Shown piece by piece: positions 22,040 through 33,953 of a stretch of 64,000 nucleotides of DNA. Under the pieces are notes generated by a model, which had not been told where the DNA came from, searched no databases, and worked only from the letters and a program-made list of their open reading frames with translations. Position 1 is the stretch's first letter, and every line of letters begins with the position of its first letter. This DNA comes from Cephalopachus bancanus (lineage: Eukaryota; Chordata; Mammalia; Primates; Tarsiidae). The translations under genes and the position numbers were made by a program. The DNA lies in contig JAPVLO010000182.1 in assembly GCA_027257055.1 (NCBI GenBank), positions 8,866,001 to 8,930,000 on the forward strand, in the 5' to 3' direction.

Positions 22040-22500
22040 GGATTAATCTTGACTCCACCTTCTGTTCTTATCCCATGTCTAACAAAGCCTCGAAATATTT
22101 CATCCATTCCTCTTGTTCAGTCTTTGTAGCATCTGCCCTGTTCCTGGTGGTTTCCTTATCCTCACTCTTGCAAAAACCTCCTGAAGGTCTCCCTGCCAGG
22201 GGTTTCTTCTCTGTCCCAGCCCTGCCCCCCACATGTGCCCAGGTGATCTCCTTAGTGGACAGCTTAGGTTGTTAGGGTCCAGCTTCTGCTTTTGACACCT
22301 TACTTATTCCCCACCCTAGGGTCCCACTTCACACATAAATAATTCCAGTTTAGCTCTTGTCATGTTTTATTTACTTGTTTACATGTCTGTGCCTAACACT
22401 GAATAAAATATGAGCTTCTCAAAGGCTAGAATTTTGGCATCCTAGATGCTCCAGTCCAGCACCAGGCACTTGGTGGACCTCATCAGCATGGCATGGCAGC
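22040..22500 (+). repeat. L2 fragment
   Basis: 'cctcctgaaggtctccctgc', 'ttatttacttgtttacatgt' and 'atgctccagtccagcaccag' match L2 3' sequence. Ancient. Confidence 0.5.
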
Positions 22501-22769
22501 CATTGTCTTGCTCAGAACTCTCTGCCAGGTCTCCGTACACACAGCAGTGGTTTTCACACCAATCCCTGCTGAAGAACCTGAGGCCTATTGCAAGAAAAAC
22601 AAGAAGACTACCTTTCCAGAAAAGGACATTTATAGTTTTATAGGCTTTCTGTTATTGCATTTGTTGTTTATAATGTTTTACAGACACAAATATTGCAGTA
22701 ATATTTTTGGGAACCAGGGTGGAAAGCACAAATCAATAAGTTATTTCCTCACTAGTTAAAAATTGTAAC

Positions 22770-23068
22770 AATTTTTTTTTTAAGTTGGGGGTCTCACTCT
22801 GTGGCCCAGGATGGAGTACAGTGACACAATCATGGCTCACTGCAGCCTTGACATCCTGAACTCAGGCGATTCTCCCACCTCAGGTTCCCAAGTAGCTGGA
22901 TCTACCAGTGCCCACTACCACATCTGGCTGATTTTTTTTATTTTTTTGGTGGAGATGAGGTCTCACTGTGTTGCCTAGGCTGGTCTTGAACTCCTGAACT
23001 CAAGCAATCCTCCCACCTTGGCCTCCCAAAGTACTGAGATTACAGGTCTGAGCCACCACACCCGGCCA
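22770..23068 (-). mobile_element. Alu SINE
   Basis: Antisense dimer, 'tttttttttaagttgggggt' to 'gagccaccacacccggcc'. Confidence 0.95.
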
Positions 23069-23597
23069 AAACAATTGTAACAATATTGTTGATCATAATT
23101 TTTAGTACTGTAAAGATAAAGCACAAGGCACGAGACCTCTTGACTAGGCAAGGTGTGAGAGTGACACATGCTAGATTCTGTCTGCCTCCTGACCCACCCA
23201 GGACACATCCCAATAGGACCCCAGTCCCTCCTTCAACCAGACCAAACCCCTCCAGCTCCTTAATGCTTCATGGCTCGTAACACCCAGTGCCTTTGTTGAT
23301 GCTGTTCCATCTACCAAGAAAGGCTTTCCAGGGAGCTTGAGGAGGGAGAGATTCCTGTGAACTGAAGAGGTGAGAGTGACAGACTCAGAATGGATGTTGA
23401 GATTCAAAGGGTTCTGTTCAGTCATTTTGCAGCGGCGGCTTCTGAGCCCAGAGGAAAGGAAAGTGCTATAAAAGAAGGTGTGGTGTAAAGGGCCCACACT
23501 GGGTGTGCGGGTCTCCTTTGACTCTCGAAGCAACAAATGATAGGCAACGTTATTATTTGCACCCAAACCACAAACATCTCTTTATTCATTCTCTCCG

Positions 23598-23897
23598 TTT
23601 TCGTTTTTGTTTTGTTTTGTAGGAGTCTCACTCTGCTGTCCAGGCTGTAGTGCAGTGGCATATTCCTGGCCACCACAACCTTGACCTGCTGGGCTCAGGT
23701 GATCTTCTGCCTCAGTCTCCAAGTAGCTGGAACCACAGGTGTGTGCCACCACGCCCAGCGAATTTATTTCAACTTATTGTAGAGTTGAGGTCTCACCAAG
23801 TTGCCCAGGCTGGTCTCGAACCTCTGGACTCAGGCAATCCTTTTGCTTCCATCTCCCAAAGTGCTGGGATTACAAGCATAAGTCATTGCACCCAGCT
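23598..23897 (-). mobile_element. Alu SINE
   Basis: Antisense dimer with a (TTTTG)n start, 'ggagtctcactctgctgtcc' to 'cattgcacccagct'. The linker 'tttatttcaacttattgtag' is the complement of the ACAATAA-type linker. Confidence 0.95.
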
Positions 23898-24135
23898 CAT
23901 TCTTTCAACAAACGTCTTCTGGACACCTACTATGAATCAGCCAAATACTAGAGATACAAAAATGGAATCAACTCACCAGAGCCTCTGCAGCCAAGGAGAA
24001 AGATGCACACACAGGTGGCTTCACTCACTGTCAAGTGCAGGGTGCTACTGCAGTCAAGGAGGGTCAGCTAACTCAGACATGGGGAGTCAGGAAGGACTCA
24101 GCAGTCAGGATTAGTCTTGACTGAAAGTGAGACCC

Positions 24136-24668
24136 CAGGCTGGACACAGTGGCTCACACCTGTAATCCCTTTGGGAAGTCGAGGTGTGCAGATTGCTTGA
24201 AGCCTGCAGTTCAAGACCATCCTGAATAAACAGAGTGAGACCCCCATCTCTACAAAAAAAAAAAATTTTTTTTGAGTTGGAGCTTCACTCTGTCACCCAA
24301 GCTGGAGTACACTGGCACGCTAAAGGCCACTGCAGCCTCGACCTGCTGGGCTCAGGCGATCCTTCCGCCTCAGCCTTCCAAATAGCTGGAACTACAGGCA
24401 CATGCCACCACACCCTAATTTTTTGATTTATTATAGAGATGGGGGGGGTCTCACCAAGTTGCCCAGGCTGGTGTCGAACCTGTGAGTTCACGCAAATTTT
24501 TTTCTTTTTTTAATTAGCCAAGCACAGTGGTACACATCGTCATCCAACTAGTTGGGAGGCTGAGGCAGGAGAATCTCTAGATCCCAGGAGTTTGAGACTG
24601 TATAATTGCACTCCAGCATAGATAAAAGAGCAAGACACTGCCTCATAACAAACAAAACAAAAAAATAA
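24136..24668 (+). mobile_element. Alu SINE interrupted at its central linker
   Basis: The left arm is 24136-24265. The right arm resumes at about 24510 with 'aattagccaagcacagtggt' and ends in an A-rich tail at 24668. Between them lies an antisense Alu (24266-24505), so an insertion hit the A-rich linker. Confidence 0.8.
24266..24505 (-). mobile_element. 5'-truncated Alu nested in another Alu
   Basis: Antisense copy starting 'ttttttttgagttggagctt'. Its left arm breaks off after 'ggctggtgtcgaacctgtg', so it is 5'-truncated, as expected for target-primed insertion into poly-A. Confidence 0.8.
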
Positions 24669-24902
24669 AGGTCCAAAATAGACGTTTATTTCCCCAAGAT
24701 AGTTCATTTTGCTCTTGTGGAGAATTGTGGACGTAGGACTGATAAAATAGCTCTGGTCCACAAAGCTCCCAGGTAACCAGGGTTCTGTCTTGGTCCCCAA
24801 ATTGTTGCTCTAGCAGCAACCATCGTGTCTGCATTCCAGCCAGCAGGAAGGAGGAAGATTAAAAAAGAAAGCAGAAAGGATGAAAGTCATCATACCAGCA
24901 AT

Positions 24903-25493
24903 CTTTTCGAGTCAGGTTCTTACTCTGTCGTCCATGTTGCAGTGCAGCGGCACCATCATGGCTCACCACAGCCTTGACCTCCCGAGCTCAGGTGATCTTT
25001 CTACCTCAGTCTCCTGAGTAGCTGGGACTACAGGTGCTCACCACCACATTCAGCTAACTTTTCAATTTTTTGTAGAGATGAGGTCTTGCTATATTGCCCA
25101 GGCTGGTCTCCAATTCTTGGGCTCAGGCAATCCTCCTGCTTTGGCCTCCCAAAGTGCTGGGATTAAGCCGGGTATGGTGGCTCATGCCTGTAATCTCGAC
25201 ACTTTGGGATACAGAGGCAAGAGGATTGCCTGAGTCCAGGGTTCAAGACCAGCCTGGAAAACTTGGTGAGACTTTGTCTCTACAGTAAAAAAAAAAATTA
25301 GCCAGGTGTGGTGGTGCCACCTGTGGTTCCAGCTACTTGGAAGGCTGAAGTGGAAGGATCGCCTGAGCCCAGCAGGTCAAGGCTGTGGTGGCCATGAGCG
25401 TAAAACTGTGCTCCAGCCCAGGCAACAGAGTAAGACTCCAACTCAAAAAAAAAAAGGTGCTGGGATTACAGGAATGAGCCACTATGCCCAAAC
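24903..25493 (-). mobile_element. Alu SINE split by a later Alu
   Basis: Antisense Alu from 'tttcgagtcaggttcttact' to 'gtgctgggatta', interrupted at 25166, and finishing at 25457-25493 with 'gggattacaggaatgagcca'. Confidence 0.9.
25167..25455 (+). mobile_element. Alu SINE inserted into an older Alu
   Basis: Full-length sense copy, 'gccgggtatggtggctcatg' to 'gactccaactc' plus A tail. It is flanked by the target-site duplication GTGCTGGGATTA, which belongs to the host Alu. This gives clear relative dating of the two. Confidence 0.92.
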
Positions 25494-26825
25494 TCAGCAG
25501 TCCTTTTAAGAAATATTCTCAAAAGCCATCACACTCTTGTCATTTCATTGGCCAGAACTTAACCATAAAGTCATACTGACCTAGAAGGAGATCTAGAAAG
25601 CGTCATTATTCTGGACATTCACATGCCCAGCTGAACCCTGATTGGAGAGGGAGTTTATTACTATAGAAGGGAAAAAGGATATTGGAGGCAACTTGCAGTC
25701 CTACCACATCTGCTCAGAACCAGAGAGCGCTCAGCTAAGATCTGAAGAACAAACAGAAGTCGGTCTTGTGACAGGGGAGGGGAAGACAGGGGTCTGGAGT
25801 TGAGGAAGTCCACAGCACATTCTAAACGAGCTTAGACTGCACCTGGGAGAAAGTTTTGATGGGGCAGGAAAGGCGTGCCGTTGGCCAGGTCAGCATCTGG
25901 ACTTTCTCCTAAAAGTCTTACATGTGTCAGAGGCAGAGGGGGCACGGCCCTCAAGGAGCTCCTCCCAGGAAGATGAAGTAATCTGCTCAGAGTCCCGGAG
26001 CTCATAAACCAGACTGGAAGTGAGATCTGTTTGACGACAAAACCCAGGTTCTTCCTGCCCCCGTCCTAAAAAAGTTGACAGCCCAGCTGGGGAAATGATC
26101 AAGCATGAAATATGCAAGTGGCACACGCTGGTGTGAAATCATAGGCAGGACTGACATTTTTCAAGGCCTCTGCTGTTCAAAGCGTGGCTGTCGTGTGGGA
26201 GAGAGGAAGAACTGAGAAACTGAGGAAACCGCTTTTGGTATTTCGAGAGCGATGGCTTTCTTCTCTATGCCTTCTCACCAACCCCCCCACCACCCCCGCC
26301 GCCCCAAATCAAAGTGGCTTAAAGTATACACGGAGCTTTGAGAAAAACTGCACGTCCAAGATCATTCTGTTCTAATCCCTGGAGTTCAGGCTTCTGCCAA
26401 GAAGACAAGACTCAGGTCCTGTGAAGCAGCGGGGGCTGAGATCTTGAGCTCTTCCCGGAGGATGAATAAGGAGCTCGTCAGGCGGTGGGGGTGGAAGGAG
26501 AGCTCACCAGGCAGACGCTCGGGAAGATATTCTGGGTAAGGAGAACAGTTTGTGTAGAGGCGTAGAAGCAGGCGCCACAGTCGTTCGGGAAGCCGAGTCC
26601 CCGCGTGTGAGCGGAGGCTGGCACGCGGCGGTCACCAGGACAGGAGGATGCAAAGATGTGTCAGTCCCCATGATGAAACACCTTGTCTGTCACCATGAGG
26701 AATATGACATGAGTGTGTAATGCTCTTCCAGAGGGGAGAGTGTCTTTAGCAGTAAACAGAAATACTGCTGGAAATGCAAATTGGCGCTTGATTAATGGCA
26801 AAGTTGAGAGGATTGGATCTGCTGG
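25494..26825. other. Gene-free unique DNA
   Basis: No convincing exon. A MIR-like stretch lies at about 25890-26060 ('tcctcccaggaagatgaag', 'taatctgctcagagtcccgg'). A short GC-richer patch at 26400-26640 has no recognisable content. Confidence 0.4.
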
Positions 26826-27119
26826 TTTGTTGTTGTTTTGAAACAAGGTCTTGCTCTGTCAACCAGGCAGGAGTGTAGTGGTGCGATCATAGCTTACTGT
26901 AACCTCCAACTCCTGGGCTCAAGCAATCCTCTCTCCTCAGCCTCCTGAGTAGCTAGGGCTACACTGCGTACCACCTCACCTGGCTAATTTTTTATTTTTT
27001 GTAGAGTCAAGGTCTCACTATTTTGTCCAGGCTGGTCCCAAACTCATGGGCTCAAGCGATCCTCCTGCCACAGTCTCCCAAAGTGCTGAGATTACAGGTG
27101 TGAACCACCATGCCCGGCT
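26826..27119 (-). mobile_element. Alu SINE
   Basis: Antisense dimer, 'tgttgttgttttgaaacaag' to 'accaccatgcccggct'. Confidence 0.93.
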
Positions 27120-27418
27120 AAGATTTGGAGTGTCTTATAGGTTTGGGATCTAATTTGAGGCAGATAATGACAAGGACCACAGTGTTTCTTAAATCCAACA
27201 GCTCCTAAATCTTCAGGTGGCAGGTACACTGCTTTCTGAGTAGCAGTGCTACCCCTGTGTCTGAGCTGCTTATCCAGGAAGCCATGACTGAGCACGTGCT
27301 TCCTAGTGCCTTTCCCTGGACATGGGTAATCACATTGTTATATCCTTAAGTGTATCTGCTCAGTGGACTGGCACCATCCATAAACTTAAGTTGTATCAAG
27401 TTTATCAAGAAACAACCT

Positions 27419-27712
27419 GGCCAGGCACAGTGGCTCACACCTGTAATCCCAGCACTTGGGGAGGCCAAGGCAAGAGGACTGCCTGAGCCCAGGGATTTAA
27501 GACCAGACTGGGCAACTTGGCGAGACCTTGTCTCTACAATAAACCAAAAACATTAGCCGGGTGTGGTGGTGTGCACCTGTGGTTCCAGCTACTTGGAAGG
27601 CTGAGGCAGAAGGATCACCTGAACCCTGCAGGTTGAGGCATGCCACTGTACTCTAGCCTGGGCAACTGAGTGAGGCTCTGACTCAAAGAAAGAAAGAAAG
27701 AAAGAAAGAAAC
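27419..27712 (+). mobile_element. Alu SINE with (AAAG)n tail
   Basis: Sense dimer; linker 'ctctacaataaaccaaaaac'; the tail has become a (GAAA)n microsatellite at 27685-27712. 'agaaacaacctggcc' and 'agaaacaacctcgcc' on the two sides are the target-site duplication. Confidence 0.95.
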
Positions 27713-30700
27713 AACCTCGCCCTTCTCTATGGAATTGATTCATTCATGACCCTGCTCAATCCCAGCTACCTTGCCAACATGGAGGATAATGTTTTCACAT
27801 GTGTCCCATGGCTTAAAGGATGACCGTATCCTCAGTACATTTTCAGAAGGGCATTGGGAGAGAAGCAGTATCCAGGGTGTGCAGCCCTGCCCTCTGCACA
27901 GCCACCTCCCACCATGGAAATTTCCCTGACTGGCTTTTGGAGAAGAATCCCCGGTGTTCCTCCCTCATGCTCCAGACTAGACTGCCCTCTGCCCATGGCC
28001 CACGCTGATTAATTGCCCCACCTAACACCATGACACCAACGCCTCTGTCTTTAGGGAGGGAGGCGGCTCATTTGCTCTTCTTCTTGAGAGAAAGGAGCCC
28101 GATTCATTCTAGTCCAGGCAGCATAATAAATAACCTGCCCCTTTTGGCAGGGAGTTTATTAGAGACTGATGGGACATTTAACAATAACTGGGGGCCTGTG
28201 ATTTATTGGGTAGGGAGGTTCATGACGTCTCCGAAGACAGGGGATGTGGAATTTAATTGATAAAGCGGCTGTCAGCAGCAATGAACCGCACTCCATAGAA
28301 TGTGCATTTGAGGGCTTGTCTTCGGGGCCGTCGGGAAGGGTTTCTGCTCCACATATCCAGCTCTGGTGGCTGGCGGTGTCTGGATATCTGGGTAAGAGAC
28401 ACATGGCAGGGAGGGGGACTCGGAGAGGGGCCCCAGGAGGGTGCACCTGTCAGTTGCCCAGTCCAATGGAAGAACGTGACACAAATGAGCACGAGAAAAA
28501 AGGGTTTCCATCACCCTCAGTCAGGGCTGCCCCTCCACGGGCCCTTTGCCTCTCTTCTCTGAGCAAGAGGTGCTGAGCACCTAGAAAAGAAGAGAGACAA
28601 AAGGGTCCAATGGCAAAAAAGGAGATTTATTTGGAATTCTGAACTCCCTAAGCCCTCAGGTTTCTGCACCAGAGTCTCCCCGGCCTTGTCCCCATGGCCA
28701 CTGACACGCACGTGCATGTGTGCGCACATACGCGCGCATACGCACACACACGGTTCCCTCACACCCACGCAGACGCTCCTGAACCCCTGGCTCAGGTGGC
28801 AGCTGCTCCTGTCCCTGCTGCTTCCGGGCGAAGGGCAGGGCCCCAGATACTCAGGGGGATGGGGCCTCGCCTTCTTGCTGTTGGTGGTGGTGTCCCCCAG
28901 CTCTGGAGATTCCAGAAACCAGGCTGAGCCCCTGGAAATCAGTGCTCATGGTCTGTACGCAGCATGCAGCCACCTCACCTCTCCACCCCGCCCTCCACCC
29001 CAGTTTCCTGACAGTCAGGGAGACTGGCGTTGCCTTCGTGGGCAGCCTCAAGCCCTGCAAGGCAGCTCGGCTCAAGCTTTAAACAAGGCCGTGTAAGGCG
29101 TGGAGGGGCTTTCTCAGGCCAGAGCCTGCTTCCCGCCTTTGATCCTTCCGCATCTATTCTTAGGTCCCAGGAGATTGGTCTGCCTCCTTGTTCCCTCCAG
29201 GGAGTGAAAGGGAGGGGGGAGGCAGTAGCCAGGGAAGAAGAAGTAATTGTCACCGGCTAATCGGAGCCTCGGTGGTGACACGGAGGGACCTCTGAGCAGG
29301 ATGGATACAGCAACTGGTTTGATTAAGTCAAACTTCTCCCACAACCTTGTTAAATTAAACTGACAGGCCCGGAGCAGATGGGGAGAGCAGGGAGATCATC
29401 GCCTCCGGAGGGAGGAGGGGACACGGGGCGGGGAGGGGCGGTAAGAAGATCAGACGGAAGCAGAGCATCAGTCTGCCCTTTATTCTTATTTGCTGACTGT
29501 AGATAGGAGATGAGATGTATGGACGTGAGATGCGTAAGTACCTGTCTGAGCGCCGGCTGCTGGAAACGGATGCAGAAGCCAAAGGCCACCTCCCCGTAGG
29601 CTTGGCAAACTCCTTTGGCAGGCTGGCCTCACGTTGAGAACGGGGCTCTCTCTCCACGTTTCAAAGGCCCTTCCACGCTCCGCCTTCACAACAGGCAGGC
29701 AGCAGTGGGCTTATCTGCCCTGCTTACAGTCAGAGACACCGAGGCATTAAAGATTACTGGGCCAATCCAGAGCCAGCCCGAGAACCCAGGTTCCCCACCT
29801 CCCAGCCCTGACACATGCTGCCTCCAACATCGTGCCAGACGGTAGAATTCCCTAGCATTGAGTCCCCGGGGCGCCATCTTTTCTTCCACCCTCCAGCAAC
29901 GTAAGTCACACGCAGCTTCTTCGTGGGCCATTGGGAAAATGCCAATTCCCAGCTGGTCCAGCACCGCCCACCTGCAAAGCACACGGCTAGCTTCCAGGAC
30001 CAGGAGGCCGTTCTGATGTCCTCATTTCACTCCCCCGAGTGTCCAGCCCTTCCAAGTCATAATCCGCTCCATCTAATGACCGCCCAGGGAGGGGGAGGGA
30101 TGGGAGAAAGAGTGTTAGCAACACTTGCAAATGGCAACAGTAGAAGGATGACACCGATATCCCGCTGGCTCCCTCACCTGTCACCCAGTTCCTCACCTGC
30201 CAAAGCTAATTTTCCACTCACCAGTGGCGAGAGCTCCTTTCAGAGTGTCTGAGCCACACACGCACACGTGTATGCGGGTCCACAATACCTCACCCAGGAT
30301 GCCCTTGTTCTCACTTCGGATGCACCCCAGTGATGTGTCTGTTGACACATCTGCCCCTTTCCAGTCTCCCTTTCCGTAGGGGGGACCAGAATAGGGATGC
30401 TGGTGAGGGTGGTGGGCACTGATTACCAGAGCACAGCTGGGACCCTGTTGGACCCCGCCACCCCCAAGGCACGTTCATCACACCCCAGGCTCCTGGACAC
30501 AGGGAGCCAAGGACAGGGGAAGGAGAAAGGAGCAGCGCTGCAACCATTGTCGCCATGAAGGAAGTCGTTTTAGGAGGACGAACATCTGGAAACACTAGCA
30601 GGGGAGAGCACAAACATGCCACACCAGACACAGTGTCAGCTTGCTTTCGCTTTCTGTATGATTACCGTGAGTTTTGATCACTACTTGTGATCCGGAAAAA

Positions 30701-30713
30701 GATACAACAAACA
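27713..30713. other. Repeat-free 3-kb block upstream of INKA2
   Basis: This stretch has no Alu or other obvious repeat, unlike its surroundings, and no convincing exon. Short AT-rich motif clusters embedded in GC-richer DNA lie at 28030-28310 and 29230-29390. The lack of insertions and the motif clusters suggest regulatory DNA, but this cannot be shown from one sequence. Confidence 0.4.
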
Positions 30714-31012
30714 GGCTGGGTGTGGTGGCTCACAACTGTAAAACCAGTACTGTGAGAGGCCGAGGCGGATCACTTGAGGACAGGAGTTCAAGACCAACCT
30801 GGGCAATATAGCAAGACTTTGTCTCTACAGAAAATCAGAAAATTAGCCAGGCATGGTGGCACATGCCTGTAGTCCCAGCTACTCAGGAGGCTGAGGCAAA
30901 AGGATTGCCTGAGCCCAGGAGGTCAATGTTGTGGTGAGCCATGATCCTACCACTGCACTCCAGCCTGGGCGATGGAAGTGAGACCCTGACTTTTAAAAAA
31001 AAAAAAAAAAGA
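30714..31012 (+). mobile_element. Alu SINE
   Basis: Sense dimer with the older linker 'ctacagaaaatcagaaaatt'. The right arm is of the general AluJ type ('ggtgagccatgatcctacca'). Confidence 0.95.
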
Positions 31013-32035
31013 CAAACAGCAGACAAACTGGTTAGAGGGGCTTAGATAGACCAATGTCACCAGCCTCCTAAACTCATCTTTGGTGTTATTATGATTGGCC
31101 ACACCCAGCCTCTTCAATCTATCTGTCTGAAATAATTGAATGAGTCTCTCCTAAGGCCATGAGTTGGATTCCCCTAGAAACACCTGCCAAAGCACAGAGG
31201 GGCGGGGGAAGGGGTTCTTGCCTGGGGACAGCGGTCACTGGGCCCAGGTTCCTGCCCTATGCCACCCTTTTCTGACTTGTAAAATCACAGGCTTGGGCAG
31301 CAAATGCAGGCTACTAGAATGTTCAAAACTTTAGAGATCACAGAGGAAAAAACCGAGAAAGAAGTCAAATGACTGTCGAAGGCCCCAATGGCGAGGGAGT
31401 GGAATGACTGAGAAGATGTGGGTTCTGAGGCCAAGGTCGGTTCCACACGATGGCTCCAGCACCTGCTCTGTGTGTCTTCAGGTCAGCTCCTGTGCCCCTC
31501 ACGTCCCCCTCCTCATCTGCGGGACCGAGGTGTGGGAGCCCCTACCTCCCAGGGCCGGGGAAGAATCATACGTGCCTGACCCGAGGAGAGCCTTCAGTAT
31601 ATATAAGGCCAGGAGTATTTTTAGTGATGAACCAGAGGTTCAAACCCACGTATCTTTCTTTCCAGTCTTTCCATGAGGCCGCATGCCCTGATTAACTCTC
31701 AGGTCCCTTTCAGCTCCAAAATTCTATGACTCTAAGTCAGAGAGATTAAAATGCAAGTTATTTCCAAAACCCTGCAGGCAGAGACACAAAAGACTATTTG
31801 GGGGATTCATTATTCACTCTCTGTCGCCTCAGTCACTTTCTATGGATGATGATTCATGGGGAATAATCACAGCAAAGAAAACCTGTCCAATGCCAGGCGG
31901 AAGGGAGGGGGTAAAACCCGACCGCCTTTGTAGGCTCAGCTCACGCTCTCCAATATGCATCTTCATTTGTTTGCTGGTGACAGTGTTTTCTGGCCTTACT
32001 GCCTTTCCTCTCCGGGAATTTGAGGCTGTAGACCT
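31013..32035. other. Gene-free unique DNA
   Basis: No exon recognised. A MIR-like antisense piece may lie at about 31330-31460. A compact AT-rich unique block at 31790-31880 ends 'gggaataatcacagcaaag'. Confidence 0.35.
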
Positions 32036-32329
32036 TTTTTTTTTCCTTTATCGTGTTGGTGTCTCACTCTGTCACCCAGGCTGGCGTGCAGTGGCACGGC
32101 CATGGCTACCACAGCCTCAACCTGCTAGATTCAGGTGATCCTCCACCTCAGTCTCCCGAGTAGCTGGGACTACAAGCACACACCACCACACCCAGCTAAT
32201 TTTTCTTATTTTTTTGTAGAGACAAGGTCTCGCTATTTTGGCCGGGTTGATCTCAAACTCCTAGGCTCAAGCAATCCTTCCGCCTCAGCCTCCCAGACTG
32301 CTGGGAGGAGTGAGCCACCGTGCCCATCA
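32036..32329 (-). mobile_element. Alu SINE
   Basis: Antisense dimer, T-run then 'gtgtctcactctgtcaccca' to 'gagccaccgtgcccatc'. Confidence 0.93.
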
Positions 32330-33660
32330 CAGCTGGTGATAGTCACTGCTCACCCTGGCACCACCCCCAGAAACCCCAAGGAGAGGGTCCTGCCTCTCTG
32401 GCCAAGCAAAAGCCCTCACAGAAGCAGCAGCTGCCTCCTTGGCACTGGCTCCACTGAGGGTCTCCATGCTGAAGCACCACCGTACCCCAAGTGGATGTCT
32501 GATAAGGGTTAGGACAATTTTCCGGCCTCTGCAAAACACCAGAAAAGCCTTAAGAGCCAGATGGTGGAAGCAAACATGCAGTGAGCCAAACCTGAGACGC
32601 GACCTCTTTTTCTCCTCAGCCAGTGGCCTCAGGAGGAGAAGCAGGTAACTTTTCTTTCTCTCGTGCTAACATGCCTCTCCCTGACAGACTGCCAACTCCT
32701 CCCCATCCTCCACCCCTGTTCAAGCTTACAGCTAGTGAAGATGGCCAAGGAGTATGTAATAAACTGAGCTTTTGCTCTGAGCTACAATTCATGATACGGT
32801 GACAGGGAGGCCAGCACTGGGTCTCTAGGGAGTCAGATGTTGCAGAACGTCACCAGGAGGGTTCCGGGAGCAAGCCCCTTTCCTTCTTGGTGAAGTTCAC
32901 ATCCACCAGTGTTAGTGTGCACAAATACTGTAAGTATCTCCCTTGGCTGTGCCCTGGCATTCTTCGGGTATTCTTTATAGTCGAAAAATATTTGCTTTTC
33001 CAGCAAATGTTTGCAAAACAGAAATATTTGCTTCCCGAGTAGCAATGAAACCTTTGCTTAGGCATCATAAGCACCAAGCCCCTACAAATAATTTCATGTA
33101 GGCATTAATCTCAGCCATAGACAAACTGGTCATTATTTGAGCTAATCTGACTTTGCACTTCAAATTCCCACTGACTTATTTAAGCGAAATAGCCTGGGAG
33201 CCACTCATACAGGAAGTTTACTCGAAATACTAGCTGCTGTTTCTTCCTCCTACACCTTCCTTCTGTCTCCCTCCAAAAAGTCTCAACAGCTGCATAACTC
33301 AAAGCCCAGTGACTCTGTAAAGAAGTTAAGGCTGGGTGAGTGTGGTCTAAGCACCATGGGTGAAAGTGACAGCAATTCTGAGGTTGTGGGACTATCAGAA
33401 CTCACTCCGTGATGGCTCTCGTCCTGTTGACAGTCCACCTTAGGGTGATCCCTCCTGCTTCCTGAAGAGTAGAGTGTGCCCTGGAACAGGGAGACCCTAC
33501 TTCCTCACCATGCAGACTGAACTTTTGGTGTCTCATTTACTCCATCTATGAACGGGGAGAATGAACACCCTTTGTTTGGAGATGCTCAAAACTCATGAGC
33601 CTTTTACGGCGATAGTCTGATTCTTCCACCCCGTCAAAAAGCGTTTTTGATTAAAACGTG
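32330..33660. other. Gene-free unique DNA
   Basis: Short open frames only, none with a recognisable domain. No repeat identified. Confidence 0.35.
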
Positions 33661-33953
33661 GGCTGGATGCAGTGGCTCATGCCTATAATCCCAGCAATTT
33701 GGGAGGCGAAGGCAGAAGGATTCTTTGAACCCAGAAGACCAGCCTGGGTAACACAGCAAGAGCTCTTCTCTACAAAATATAGAAAAATTAGCTGGGGGTG
33801 GTGGCACATGCCTATAGTCCCAGCTACTCAGGAGGCTGAAGCAGGAGAATCCCTCGAGCCCAGGAGGTCGAGGCTGCAGTCAGCCATGATGGTGGCACCA
33901 CGCTCCAGCCTGGACAACACAGTGAGACTCCCAACTCAAAAAAAAAAAAAAAA
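33661..33953 (+). mobile_element. Alu SINE
   Basis: Sense dimer, 'ggctggatgcagtggctcat' to 'gactcccaactc' plus 15 A. Linker 'ctctacaaaatatagaaaaa', an older type. Confidence 0.95.
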
